Source of the DNA: Dendrobium chrysotoxum
Lineage: Eukaryota; Streptophyta; Magnoliopsida; Asparagales; Orchidaceae
DNA: 64,000 nt
Direction of reading: 5' to 3'
NCBI GenBank assembly: GCA_019925795.1
Contig: CM034314.1
Span: 36,697,774 to 36,761,773 of the forward strand
Shown here: in pieces, positions 31,433 to 44,100 of the stretch
Numbering within the stretch: position 1 is the stretch's first letter
Layout: every line of letters starts with the position of its first letter
Translations under genes and position numbers: made by a program
Notes under the pieces: generated by a model
What the model was told of the DNA's origin: nothing
What the model saw: the letters and a program-made list of their open reading frames with translations, nothing else
Databases searched by the model: none

Positions 31433-33089
31433 TGAAAGTTCGAAAGGGATGTTAAGCCCTACTGAACTAGTCCCGAGGCTAACCAAGAGGGGGGGTGAAT
31501 TGGTTATTTAAAAATTTCACGATAACAACAAAAATCTTTTCGATACTTAGCAGCGGAAACAAGTAAACAATAACGAAAAGATCAACCAACGATAATCACC
31601 CAAGCAGTTTATATTGAAAAGTAAAGTGCAAAACTGAATCAGAAAAGCAAACCAGATTTTATAGTGGTTCGGTCAACTTGACCTACGTCCACTCCCCGGA
31701 GCCTCCCCTCCGGGTATTGCACTAAACGAAAGTGACTCTCCTTTTGCTCCCACAGCAAGGCGGAGAAGCCTGTACAAAACACCTCCTTTTCACCACACGG
31801 TGAGGCAGAGAACCTGACCTCCTTTTGCTTCCTCCTGAAGCAGGCAGAGAACCTTCAAACTCCTTTTGCTTCCACCTGAAGCGGGCAGAGAACCCCGGAT
31901 CTTCTTGCGAACGATCCTCCCACGAAGAACACCGACTAGACGACAGACGACGAGCGGAGAAGACGACTCTGATCCGTTCTTGGAGCAACCTTAGTGAATC
32001 CCTCACTAACTCCCCCTCACAAGATCTCTTCTCTCTCTCCCAACTCTCTCTTCTCTCTAGGGTTTCTCAGGAAAGGAAGGCAGCAAAAGATTTTTCCAAA
32101 AATTAGAAAAAGTTCTTTTAAAGGAGGGCTTAAAATTTGCCCTAAATCTCAACTGGTCGGCCAATATCGTCCAGGACGATTGGTAGATCATCCTGTACGA
32201 TCAGTTCAAATTCAGCTGATTCAGTCTGGACGATTAGGCTCTTCTGGACGATCAGTAGAAAAAGTTGTTCATATCGTCCCGTACGATACTACGATCGTCC
32301 GGGATGATTAGTGCAAATTGAGGAAAATCGTCCAGAAGACAGTTCGGGTCGTCCAGAGAAATCTGTGCTGGACGACCAAAAAATGACTTGATCGTCCAGG
32401 ACGATTTGGACATCGACCTGTACGATTAGTTCAAAAAGGCCCAAAATCATCTTGAACACAGTTCGGGTCGTACAGCTGAAATGCACAAGACGATCACGAT
32501 CGTCCGGGACGATCCTGCGATCGTCCAGAACGATGTGATCGTATCAATTAAACATTAATTGCTTTCCTTAATTACAAGACTAATTTAGGCATGATTGTAG
32601 TGCATCGTCCAGGACGATACACGTATCGTCCGGGACGATCAGACCAAAATACTTAAAATAAAACTTGCCTAACTTAATCTGGCGGCTGGAAATTTCTGAT
32701 TTGAGCATATCATCCCGTACGATCCAAAGATCGTCCAGGACGATCTGCTTAATCAGACCCTCTTAACTTAGTCGCCCTAATTAGGGTTTTTATTTTAACT
32801 GGATCGTCCAGGACGATGCTACTATCGTCCAGGACGATCTGAACAAAATTTTAACAGAAACTCTAATTCACTCAATCTCTCTCCCTGAGTGTGTGTGTGC
32901 AAGGTTACTTAGCTAGGGAATCAGTTACATTACAATTGACTCAATAAAAGGAAAAATCATACATTTGACACACTTGGACCCGATCTTGAGTTGGCTTGAG
33001 TAGCTCGCGGTCTTTTGTGCCTGAAACTGATTAGCCAAGCAAAACACACTAGAAACTTGTTTGTCATCATCAAAACCAGATTTGCAACA
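31433..33089 (-). repeat. 5' LTR of the Sirevirus
   Basis: 1,657 bp, same ends as the 3' LTR. Of the roughly 30 differences many are C/T or G/A changes at CpG sites, including several inside the palindromes. Confidence 0.95.
32166..32838. promoter_or_regulatory. Paired palindromes in Sirevirus U3 (5' LTR)
   Basis: The same fourteen positions as in the 3' LTR, offset by 8,042 bp. A few arms carry single changes ('atcatcctgtacgat', 'gggatgat'), mostly loss of a CpG. Confidence 0.88.
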
Positions 33090-33094
33090 ACTGT

Positions 33095-33366
33095 GATTTA
33101 TTTGCATGCAAGTTTGCAACATATACAAAAAGACTTTGAAAAGTCCGGCTTGACTCTTTCGCTCTACCATTGAATTTGGAGGCAAAATGTCAAAGCAAAA
33201 CTTGGAGGGAGGTTACCTAGACTCAACTCTCTTTTCACATGTCTTAATTGAGTTGGCCACACTCACCCAAGGGTGAAATAGGTAGAGGGACCAACGAAAG
33301 AAAGGTAGTCAAAACTACCGATGTAATAAAATTCGTAGCGTTATTAAAGATGGATAGAGAGATTTT
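33095..33366 (-). repeat. 5' leader of the giant element, right of the Sirevirus
   Basis: Holds the sixth copy of the 250-bp repeat marker (about 33148-33195) and a short tail to the PBS. No gene. Confidence 0.7.
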
Positions 33367-33383
33367 CCCCAACGGAGTCGCCA
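33367..33383 (-). other. Primer binding site of the giant element
   Basis: The minus strand reads TGGCGACTCCGTTGGGG, 7 nt from the LTR end. It starts TGG as a complement to a tRNA CCA end must. PBSs of this form occur in Tat/Ogre gypsy elements, where tRNA-Arg has been named as primer; I recall this and could not verify it. Confidence 0.8.
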
Positions 33384-33390
33384 TTTTTTT

Positions 33391-36300
33391 TGTTTGATCG
33401 AAAAAAATATAGTTTTGAAAATGTTTAATTTTCTTTGGGAAATGCTTAATTTTTGAAATTTTTAATATTTGAGAATGAACGCTTATTATGAATGATCAAT
33501 CACCTCGAGAGGTGAACATATCGTTCCCTAATGGGTTCAAATTTCAAATCCTTAGATTTAACTTGATTATCATAATCAAACTCAAGGAGAAATAACATAC
33601 GATCTCGAAAGATCAAAATGATATTTAATCAACTGTTTGATTATGTTAATCTGAATAAAAAGAATCATTAATTTCATAATCAAAAATATAATTGTAATTG
33701 ATATATCTCTCCGAAGAAAGAAGATATTAATTACTATCCATAATTTGAATATGATGATAATGATCGTCAATTTTGAATTTCCCAAAAGATAATTAATTAA
33801 GGGTTTTGAAAAGTTTGATTTTGAAAATCTGGTCTGAGTTTCTAAATCTCCTACAAGCGCAAGCCCTCGTAGTTAATTACATCGTAGGAAACCAGAAAAT
33901 TTCCTACGAATACTCTCGATTAAAATAGCGATAAGAATTTTTTTTGGAATTCAAAACTTGATATCAAAGAAGGTTCAGGGACTGGAAATTTAACAGGGAT
34001 TGGTTCAAAGTTGAACACTTATTTTTGGTGTCAAAGGAAGAAGAGTAGGAGGTATTTTGAGATTCTAAATCATTTCAGAAACACCTCAGCCTATCCTAAT
34101 GTTGAGCTTGAGTTTGATTGAAAGGGATTTAGGTTTGAGTGGTTAATTTTATTAGAAAGTGAGAATTAGATTCCCGAAAGGTTGAGGTCTTAGGATTGAA
34201 GATCTGCCTAGAACCTAAGTCTAAAATAGGTACTGAAAATCAGTAACCTGGATCCTAGCTAATGCAATGCAATCTGGACTTACCCCGGCCTGGATTGGGG
34301 AGCCAGCTAAACCACCTAAGCGCTTTAAAACCATGTATCCGGTCTTTAATAAAAGAGTGGTTATAACATTATTTAAGAAAAGTTTAAGGAATTGGGGCTG
34401 ACATCTAGAGCAGATTCCTAATTGGTCCCTTAACATATATTGGGTGAAATGATTATGCTAGAAATGTAATTAAAGATTTAACTCACTTTTTAATTTGTTT
34501 TTAATGCAATGCATGCAAATAGACTCGATTAAATTCTTAAATCAGGATGAAGAAATTTTAAAATCAGGCTTAAAAAACATATTTTTCCCTAGAAGATTGC
34601 ACAGATCCCCTTGGACAGAACTGCACCCTCATAGGCCAGGTGGTCTGCCAAAACCCGCAGGTGGGGAGGTGCCTATCAAAGGAAGAGAAAAATGCTACAA
34701 AAATGCATATGAAAAACCCCCGGCGAGTCCGGGCTTACTTCTTAAAAGCGTTAGAGTTACTATCTGAGCCTAAAGTTTTTAAATTTTGTTTTAATAGAAA
34801 TAATTTTTTGACCGTACCCTCACAGCCTCTGATCGAGTTCCAGGCTAAATCAAATACGACATACAAGATCGCCAAATAAACTATTAAAAGTATGTGGGTC
34901 CTTAATCGCAATCAACATCAAACAATCAACATTTAATTAAATCAATTAAATTAAAACTCAAATTGAAAGTCCATAGAAAAGTGCCTTTTAATTATACAAC
35001 CCAGGGTCTGCAAGAAAAATAAAGTGGCCGGGCACCACTGACAACAACCTGGATTCTAATCCTAAGACGCAAGTGACTTTAATATTTGAGATTCTTCTCG
35101 TTCTTCACTTCTTTGTCTTCTTGGAACTCCTTAGATCGTCGGGTCCGGATATCCCAAGCAGTTAATATATTTGAAAATTAAAAATGCTCAAACCAACCAC
35201 ACTTGGCCATGCTCTTTTTGATTTAAAGGGGGCTCTTAAGCGTTCTGGAGCACCTGCAGAAGACAACATTAAATTTAAAGCTTTAATTATTGCCCCCTTT
35301 AATTTAATTGCCCTGTGCGAGCATGGCCACCTACATAAAATTGAATTAGTACAAATTGTCCCTAACATAGAGGTAGTTCTAACATATAATCAATCATAAC
35401 ACAGAGTGTAATAAATAAATAAACAATCACAGCAATTCTATTACTAGCAAATAACATGTAGTGAAAGCTCAAAAACCCAGCACACACAAGTAGCAAAAAA
35501 GTAAACACCGGCCTAGCCTAAAACTAGAGTTGGTTGTCCTAGCAAACCATCTAAAGTGTGTGTAAGAGGCTGTCTGGGTTTGATATGTCCTAAGTAGGAT
35601 TATTTAATTGAAGTTGTTTAATGTTCTGGTTGGTTGAAAGGCTTAAAGAAGAATTTGATTGAAGTTTAAATCTTAATGGTTTGAATTTTAATTTTAAACT
35701 TGATTTTAATTATTCGTTGGATACCACTTTGTTTCATACCGAGGTCGTGATGTTTATTTCACCTTCCTTGGCGCTAATTTAATAGCATCGTAGGTTTGGG
35801 TTACCTAGTAGTAGCTGGTATAATTAAATGGTTTGAGGTTAATTAAGATTTGAAGATTGATTAATTTTTAACTGAATTTGATTGGTTGCTGGTTTTAGAG
35901 TTAAATTGATGTTTTCTGAAATTTTTGATGATTTGTTGAATTTTGGAATTTTCTGGATTATTTTATTCATTTCATTGAGGGGTCAAAAATTGATTTTTTG
36001 CTTTAAAGTGTTTTCTGAAAAAATAAATATTTTATTAAAATACTAGACCTTAATACGATCAGTTAGACAGTAAGTACGCTAAAATTGGATTTTCTTTATA
36101 TTTTATTATGAATGTTTGAAGTTTTGACTTGAATTTGGACTAGATTTGACCAAAAGTTGACTTTTTCAAATTTGTTTGATTTATGGAAACTTAACATTTT
36201 TGATAAATATTAGACCTCAAGATGAGTTGTATGCCTTTGAGTTTGCTCAATTTGGAGTTCATTTGAATTACTTATGAATTTTTGAAGTTTTGAGTATTTA

Positions 36301-39300
36301 TTGAATTTTCAAAATTGACTAATTAAGGCCCTTTTATTGGTTTGAGTCCAAATGACCTCCAAACTTCTTGGAATCAACTCCAAAGGTCAAGAATGACCTA
36401 AGGAGTGATTATCAAGTGTTTGAGAAGTTTTTTTAGAATTTTTAATTATTTTTAATTAATTAAATTAATTAAATATTGAATTTCAATTAAACTTAAATTA
36501 AACTTAATTTTGGAGACCAGTCAAGGGGCTTTTATTTTTTATTGATTAAGGATTCAATTCTAATCAGTTTGAGGTATTATTTATAATTTCTGGATTTTAT
36601 TTGGATTTATTATATTTTCTGGAAGTTTTTTAAGGCTTAATTAAGGTTTAAGTTTGATTTAATTAATTAAGGGGCTTAATGAATTTAAACTTCAGTGATG
36701 AATTTTCCTAGGGTTGAGAGTGTCATTAAGTTCAAGTATTCAAAGTTTCAAGTCAATTTGAAGTGTATCCTAATTATTAGAATTATTCTAAATTCTCTAA
36801 TTAGGTCCTTAATTATTATCCTTAATGATGTCACTAAGTTAATGGGTCTTAATAAATCTCCAACTAACCCTTGACATACACATGAAAGATGTGCACACAT
36901 AATCACAATTAACTCCTAAGTCTAGGAGAGCCCTAAAACTAGGTGGTGTGTGCACCTATACATGCAAAAGAAGGTTAATTAATCAAGAAATAATCAATGA
37001 ATAATTAATACATTAATTATTCATTGATTACACATCACTCCACACTAATTTTGTTCAAACATGCTTAATCTAGGTTTAGAATTTCAAGGGATCTCTCAAA
37101 CATTAAAAATCTAAATATATATATTTTTAAAATAATATTTTAAAATATATATATATACTTCCATATGTTTGAAAGTAGAGCACTTAGGATTAATATTTCA
37201 AAATATCTTCAAAATAATTTCAAAATATCATAAGATAATTTTTATAATAAATTGAGAGATCCACTGAATATTTAAGAAAATAATTTAAAATTGAATCATT
37301 AACTTTTGAAAATATTTAATAAAACATTAATTAAATATTAAAATAGTTGAATGATTAAAATTAGTTAAAATTAATTAAATTTTTAATTTTGAAAATAATT
37401 TTAAATACAAATTCTTAATTATCTGAAAATTTCAAACCATTATATATATATATATATATATATATTCTAAATTAAATTGACTTTATCTTGAATTTTTTTA
37501 AAAAAATTAGGTCAATTAAATAAATTTTAAATTAATTTGAAATTAATTAATAATTAAAAAAAATAAATTAAGTTAAATCTTTGATTTGTAGACGGCTTTG
37601 ATTTGTTTAGAAGTTTTCCCTGATGATGCCAGCTGTCCCTTGGCAGTTAGAGCAGCATGGAGTGAAGGAATAAAAGGACATGCCATGTGGAAAGGGTGCT
37701 TTGTCCTTATGTGAGCATGTGGGGATGATATGAGCAGTTGGATCTTGATCCAAAGGCTAGGAGAGGCTCTAGGAAGCTTCTAGAGTTTGATTATACAGCT
37801 GGATGGGGTTTAGAATGAGTGAGGAGGTTTAAATAAAGAGCTTTGACCACTCTAACCTTATTGTTTGACCATTTGACTGGTCAAACAGTCAAGGGAATTG
37901 CTGAAGTGGCATATAGAGGCTATAGGGTGTTATTTGAATGTACCCGTAGGGGCTTAATTAAGGGTGCCTAGTGATCTAGTTAAATGTATAGGAATTTGAC
38001 CAAGATCAAAAGGTTGACTTGGTCAAACTAATCAAAAGTTGATTCATGGTGAGTTTGGGAGCATTTAAACTATGGATTGAAAGCATTTGAATGTATGATG
38101 AAGTTTGAAATAAATTAATTTAATTAAGTACACTGAGTTGAATCAAAAGGGTCGATTCTGACCAAGTTCAAACTCAGTTGACCCAATCAACTATTGATTG
38201 GGTCAAGAGTCCAAACACATCCAAATCATTGGGGAATGTGTTCAAAGGAGATTTGATGAAATTTGAATGCATCTGGGTTTGATTTGAAGTAGGGAGGCTT
38301 AAGGGTTTGAAGTGGTCAACCTAAGTTGACTTGGTCAACCAGGTTGACCCAAGGCCAGGGACTGGGTCCAACCAGTTCAGAATGACATTATGAGTCTACT
38401 GGTAGTGGTCTCAAAGTTTGGGGAAGTCATTTGGTCAAAATGACCTGTTTGGACCCTTAATAGGTTTTTAGGTCAACCCTGGTTAACTTGGTCAATCAGG
38501 TGGGTCCAGGGTCTGGAAATGGGCTCAATAGATTTGGTTTGACATTTGGAGACCAATGAAGGTGGTCCCAAGGTCTGAGGAGGTCATTTGGTCAAAATGA
38601 CCTATTTGAAACCTAAAGGGCCTTCTTGGTCAACCTAGGTTGACTTGGTCAACCAGGTTAACCCAAGGGCTCGTTTTGGGTCCAACAGGTTTGGTTTGAT
38701 AATTGAAACTTGCTGGAAGTGGTTGCATTTGGTTTGGAACTCATTTGGTTCAAATGACCATTTACCCCCATAGAGGTATTTTGGTCATTTTGACCCCTGG
38801 TAAACTAGGGGTCAAATTAAGTCCAAAAAAATGTAGTTTATTGCTCAATGGATCATAATCAAGGGTCTAGAAGTTATTTGAGGGTTTGGAGAAGGCTCCA
38901 AGGTCAAGATCCACTGGGTGGCAGGTCCAGTGGCATGGACTGTAAATATTTGAAGGTTTTACAGCCTTTGGATTTTAATCCAGTTTTTGGGGTTAGAGAC
39001 CTCAGAATGGGCTCAAATTTGGAGGGTTGCCTCTAGAGACATGTCACATCAGTGTGGAACTGATAGACCCTGAATCAGAGGTCATTTGATAGGGTTTTGA
39101 AATGTTCACAGATTCATTGGAAAAGGCTTTCCGGACTTAGACCTTTGGCCTTGGATTTGAGTCTGGAAATCTGGTTTTGAGATGGATTTTGAGTTTGAAT
39201 GATAGGGTTTGAATTACCCAAATCATTTATGATCATTTGAAGATCATAAATGATAGGAAAGGGTTGAAACTTAATCAAAGATAGAATCAAGGTTTGAACT

Positions 39301-39701
39301 AGAGTTTGAATTTTGAACTAGATTGAATTTTTGATTTGAATGGGACTTTTGAATTTGATTGTTTAGGCTTGAGTTATCCAAATGATTCATAATCCTTTAA
39401 ATGATTATGAGTGATTGGATAGGATGTGAGTTTGATAAAAGGCTAGATCAAGATTTGAATTAAAATTGAGGCCTGGATAGATCTAGAATCTGGATACATT
39501 TAAAGTCTGGATTGATTGAAGATCTGGACTGATCTAGAGGAATCCTATGGTTTAAAATAGATCCCAGGGTCAAGCTCAGCTTAATAGAATCCTAGGGTCT
39601 AGAATAGATCCTAGGGACTGAAGTCTAGGAAGATCCTAGAGTCTAGGAAACCCTAAGGTCTGGATTGGTCCTACTGACCTCATAAAAAAATGAGGTCAAC
39701 A
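33391..39701 (-). repeat. 5' LTR of the giant element (6.3 kb)
   Basis: Matches 8985-16892 collinearly. It begins in plus orientation 'tgtttgatcg' and ends 'gaggtcaaca', giving TG...CA termini. Compared with the left LTR it lacks about 275 bp (junction near 35155) and about 1.4 kb (junction near 37580). The latter contains the candidate TATA box and the CCAAT inverted repeats. The W-box cluster remains. Confidence 0.88.
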
Positions 39702-40620
39702 ATGGTTAGGTATGAGTGTCCACACGTAGGATTCCTTTCCATATGATCATACAGTCCTCTAAGATTAGGTGTATGTCCTCAATGCAGGCTTCCTTTTCTT
39801 ATGATCATTTACTAGTGATGTTGCAAGCCCCTTGTGGCATCATCCTAATATCATTGAACGCACTAGTAGTGGAGAAAGCTCTTCATGGCACCACTTTAGT
39901 CTGTGTATCAATCCTATATGGTTAGGTGCGAGTCTCCACATTTAGTCTTCCTTTTCATATATTTATTTGGTCCTTTAAATTTAGGAGTAAGTCTCCAATA
40001 CAGGCTTTTTTTTCTTATAATCATACGCTAGTTGTGGAGCAAGCCCCTCGTGGCACCATCCAAGTATCATTAAATCCACTAGTAGTAGAGCAAGCCCTTC
40101 ATGACACCACTCTAGTTTATATATTAATCCAATATGGTTAAGTGTGAGTACCTACACTTAGGCTTCCTTGCCATATAATTATCTGCTCCTCTAAGATTAG
40201 GTGTAATTCCCCAATACAGGCTTCCTTTCATATGATCATCCGCTAGTGGTGGACTAAGCCCCTTGTGGCACCATCCTAGTGTCATTGAACCCACTAGTAG
40301 TGGAGTAAGCCCCTTATGGCATCACTCTAGTTTATATATTAATCCTATATGGTTAGGTATGAGTCCCTACACTTAGTCTTCCTTTTTTATATGATCTTAT
40401 GGTCTTCTAAAGATTAGGTATAAGTACCTAATATAGGCTTCCTTTTCATATGATTCTCTACTAGTGGTGGGGCAAGCCCTGGTTGCACCACCCTAGTTCA
40501 AATTAAATTCTCTATTTTGGTTTCCTTTTCTTTCATGTCCTGATCATTGAACTTTCTTCAGATTCTGTTGATCGCTTCAGCTAATGCCATTACATGTGAT
40601 TTACTCTTCAAGTTTATCAC
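39702..40620 (+). repeat. Internal array of plus-strand gypsy-type element, right part
   Basis: Units hold 'tatatggttaggt', 'tccttttcatatgatcat', 'ctagtggtgg', 'caagccccttgtggcacca' and 'cactagtagtgg', with a period of about 210-240 bp. This continues 8692-8984. A PPT and LTR follow directly. The 69- and 71-codon frames here are repeats of each other. Confidence 0.85.
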
Positions 40621-40623
40621 ACC

Positions 40624-40636
40624 TATTAGGGGACTA
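40624..40636 (+). other. Polypurine tract of the plus-strand gypsy-type element
   Basis: 'attaggggacta' directly before the LTR start. Aligns with the PPT-LTR junction of the giant minus-strand element. Confidence 0.6.
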
Positions 40637-43216
40637 TTTATTGACCTCATTTTTAGGTGAGGTCAATTTCCTTAACACCAAATCTTTAATCTTCTCACTC
40701 AATAATCATTAAACTACACTTTAGATCCTAAATAAAACTCATCACTATGCCTTGGCATTGTATCCCAAGCATGGACCCTTGAAATCGATCACTTGATAAT
40801 AATCTTTAATTATCATTTGATTATTTGATGTATCACCTGATAATCACTAAATGATTATCAGTGAAATGATCATTTTAAAAGAAATCTCCCCTAATTCATT
40901 AAATTCCATTGACCAATTCAAAATTCAAACTAAAATCAAATTCCAAAATCCTCCAGTTAGTAGTCACCACTGATTGTCACCTGATCACCTGTTCAAGCAT
41001 TGATAGTCATTACTGATTATTAATAATCTAAATATATATAAACCTAAATTCCTTCACATTATTAACCAAATAACATCTCAATCCAATCCATTGATTAAAC
41101 CCATTGAAAGTTCAAAACTTTAATGTTCAATGCTTAGAACCAAACTCAAAACCCTTAGGTCCATAACTTAATTTTGGAGAAATAGCAATCACCTTGAAAC
41201 CCAACCAAATGACCTTGAATTCTTATTTAGACAGTTACATATTTATTAGGAATGTCCCTAGGTTCACCCACCTCAATATTAAGGCATTCCATGATCCCTA
41301 ACCCTTAAAACTCAAAGCATTTTTCAAAGGTTGTAAAACCTTCAAATATTTATAGCACATGCCACTGAACATGACATATTATAGGATTTGATCTAGGAAG
41401 CTTCTCCAAACCCATTGAACATCATCCTTAACTAAACATGATGCATTGAATCTACATTCAACCTTTGGTGGACCTTGGTTAACCATGGTTGACCTAGTGT
41501 CACAAAAACCCTAAAACCTTACAAATTAATTTCCTCTTTAAATGTCAATATGGCTCAATCAAACTAAGCCATGAAACCTATTCTAATATGTTCAAAACAT
41601 CATTTGACATACACTGAACTAAAACACAATCTACAATCAACCTTGGTTGACCAAATCAACCTAGGTTGACCATATGATTCCATTAAAACCTAAAATCATA
41701 TTTTATGCACATAAGCCTCATCATTGCATGGATCATCTTCCAAATGTGTTCAAAATATCATTTGGAAGGCATTGAACCAAATCCCAAGCCATGGGTCAAA
41801 GTAATTGACCAAGTCAACTTAGGTTGATCAAATATACCCTTCAGGATTTAAACATGCATTTTATATAAAAAAGGCTTTGCCAAACCTTGAGACCACCTCT
41901 ACTAAACTCAAAACTTGATTTAAAATGTAATGAACTTAACCCAAACCCTTTGGTCAACATGGTTATCCAAGTCAACGAAGGTTGACCAATCATGGATACA
42001 TGAAAATCTATTGCAAGTATATTGACTAAGGCATAACCAAACTAATTTGAACATATAGGACTGTCCTTAGGATCCCTAGGAACTAACACTAGGTGACCCA
42101 TGCTTGAATCCCACTTTGGTTAGCCACATGGCTTAACCCAAGTGGTCAAAATGATCATGCATTGAGCTAAATCCAAGTATATACCAAATTAACCTAAGCA
42201 AGTATTGCCATTGCATTCCCCATGGTCCATTGCATTAATCTTGGTTAGCCTAACCCTTGGGATGACCTAAGTTAACACATTAGACTAACTCAAAGTGACC
42301 TAAACTAGCCATAATGAGTCACACTGCGTAACCTGATCTACCCAATCCTAATTGGCACTTAAATTGAGCTCATGAACATTCCAGAGGCTTTACCACCTCA
42401 GCTACCCCCATATTATGGTCAAAACATGCTGCCTTCTTGAAAATCATTAGTGTGACCCAATGGGCTTAGTGAGACCTTACAACCCAAGTGAACCCAAGCC
42501 CTCAAAGCTTTAAGAATCCTTCCCTAAGCTCTATGTAACCTCCCTGGCTGGACCCCGTGGCCTGAGGCAGCATGAACAGAGCCTAAATCTCAACTAAATG
42601 CATTCTAAAATTCTATAAACAACCTAGTTTTTCTTTGAAGAAGGGTTGGTTATCTCATTTCAAAAAGCTTCCTGAGTGTAATAGCTTCCTGAGTGTAATA
42701 GCTTCCTATGTGTGGTGTTCCAATGACTTCGAGCAAGCTCTGGCGAGATTTTCATCATAAAAGTGTAGCTTCTGATGCATCTTTCTTCCGGCTGAGACTT
42801 CTTAAGAAGAAAGGTTTTATAGATTAAGTCGATCAAACCTAAAGCTAGGATTAGGCAATGGGATCAATTCATTAGGTAATATTCCATTAACAATCATCAT
42901 CTTAAGATAGTCCGGGCAAGTGTGAAAGAAATGTTTAGTATAAATGGATCTGACCATTAGATTGAACATTTTTAGTTCTCTAATACTCTATGTGTCCGAT
43001 CTTTTGAATCTAACTAGAATATGTTTATCGTTAGAAATTTGAACGGGAGGTAGGCGATGAAATTAGAATAATTAATTTTAAACAACAGCTCTGATTCCAT
43101 CGTATAACTCTTCAAACTATTAACTCACAAATTTGACCCTTTGAATCTAAACCGTTCAATTCTTGATCTGATGGCTTAGATCAATCCCATAATATTCCAT
43201 TATGATTGTAATGATT

Positions 43217-43625
43217 CACTACAAGAAAATTTAGTGTTACCGGCGGATGGAATCTGTCGGTAATAATGAAAATACGCTAGTAATTACAGATTTTCGATGG
43301 AGTTTCGGTGCAAATCCCTCTGATGATAATTCACGCGTCGAAAAAATATTACCGCCGACGTAATGCCGCCGGTAATATTTCAGGTGGATGTTCTAGCATA
43401 CATTCGGTGGAAATTTTATGAAAAAATGATGTCTGCTCTGTTCATGCTTTCCAGCGTATGGTCCGCCGGTAGTTTCCGGCGGATTCCCTGCCGGCCAATA
43501 TTGGCAGATAATACGTCGCAAGAAAAATGATGCCCATTTACCATCGCATATTACTGACGGACGTGCCACCAGAACTGTCCGATATATCGTATTACCGACA
43601 CATCTTCCAATGGAAAATTCACTGG
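43217..43625. repeat. CACTA subterminal repeats, left end
   Basis: Repeated GC-rich motifs (ttaccggcgga, gccgccggtaata, tccgccggtagtttccgg) in both orientations, the typical binding region for the accessory TNPA-type protein. Confidence 0.8.
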
Positions 43626-44100
43626 AAACCTGTAGCATAAACAAAAATAAAACCTACTTACCTTTAAAATCAGATTTCTACACCTGTAAATAAAAGATAC
43701 AATAACATGTGCTACTTCTGATCAATAATATCCTCAATTATATTATAAAATATGTGAAAATAACAAATAAATAAATATGCACATAATAAACATAAATAAT
43801 AAAAGTAGAAAAAAATACACAATAGTATATTATAAAACATGTTCAAAACAACATCCTCCTCAGCAGATGTAGATGTCCACAAAAGTATATTATAAATCAT
43901 ATCCAAAACGCATCAATACAAATGTCTAAATTCATAAAATAAATAAATAAACACATCTACCCTGAATCTGTTTCCTCCTCAACTGCTGTACTCCTCCCAC
44001 TACTTATCTGCTCCCTCATCTTTCATATTTCTTCTAACATTTGAGCTTATTACATTTACATCTGCTGCTGCATCTCCAGCTGCTGTTGCTGCATCTGCAT

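Larger units (their letters stand above)
23391..33089 (-). mobile_element. Sirevirus-type Ty1/copia retrotransposon, full length
   Basis: Both LTRs are exactly 1,657 bp, begin TG and end CA, and the 9,699-bp element is flanked by a perfect 5-bp duplication ACTGT (23386-23390 and 33090-33094). In element order it has 5' LTR, initiator-Met-type PBS, gag, pol with the copia order (protease, integrase, RT, RNase H), a long 3' non-coding region and two polypurine tracts before the 3' LTR. Large gag with a coiled-coil part, repeated PPTs of the form AAAAGGGGGAG and a palindrome-rich LTR are Sirevirus hallmarks. The LTRs differ at about 30 sites by eye (under 2%), so insertion is recent. A one-base frameshift in gag, a stop in pol, and different gag and pol frames mean this copy is probably not autonomous. 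Confidence 0.96.
8985..39701 (-). mobile_element. Giant-LTR, apparently non-autonomous gypsy-type (Tat/Ogre-like) element
   Basis: Two long direct repeats (8985-16892 and 33391-39701) flank an interior with a PBS beside the right copy and a purine-rich tract beside the left copy, so the element reads right to left. Minus the inserted Sirevirus and its extra target copy, the interior is about 6.8 kb. It has no gag, protease, reverse transcriptase or RNase H, only a possible integrase-tail remnant and an unrecognised 245-codon frame broken once. Most of the interior is tandem and hairpin arrays. LTR length exceeds that of most plant elements. The LTR copies differ by several percent by eye plus two large deletions, so it is older than the Sirevirus inside it. 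No target duplication survives because the left edge is deleted. Confidence 0.85.

Noticed and set aside
31722..32311. Frames of about 94-105 codons in the Sirevirus LTRs, identical in both
   Set aside because: LTR duplication explains their recurrence; the sequence is leader and palindrome DNA.
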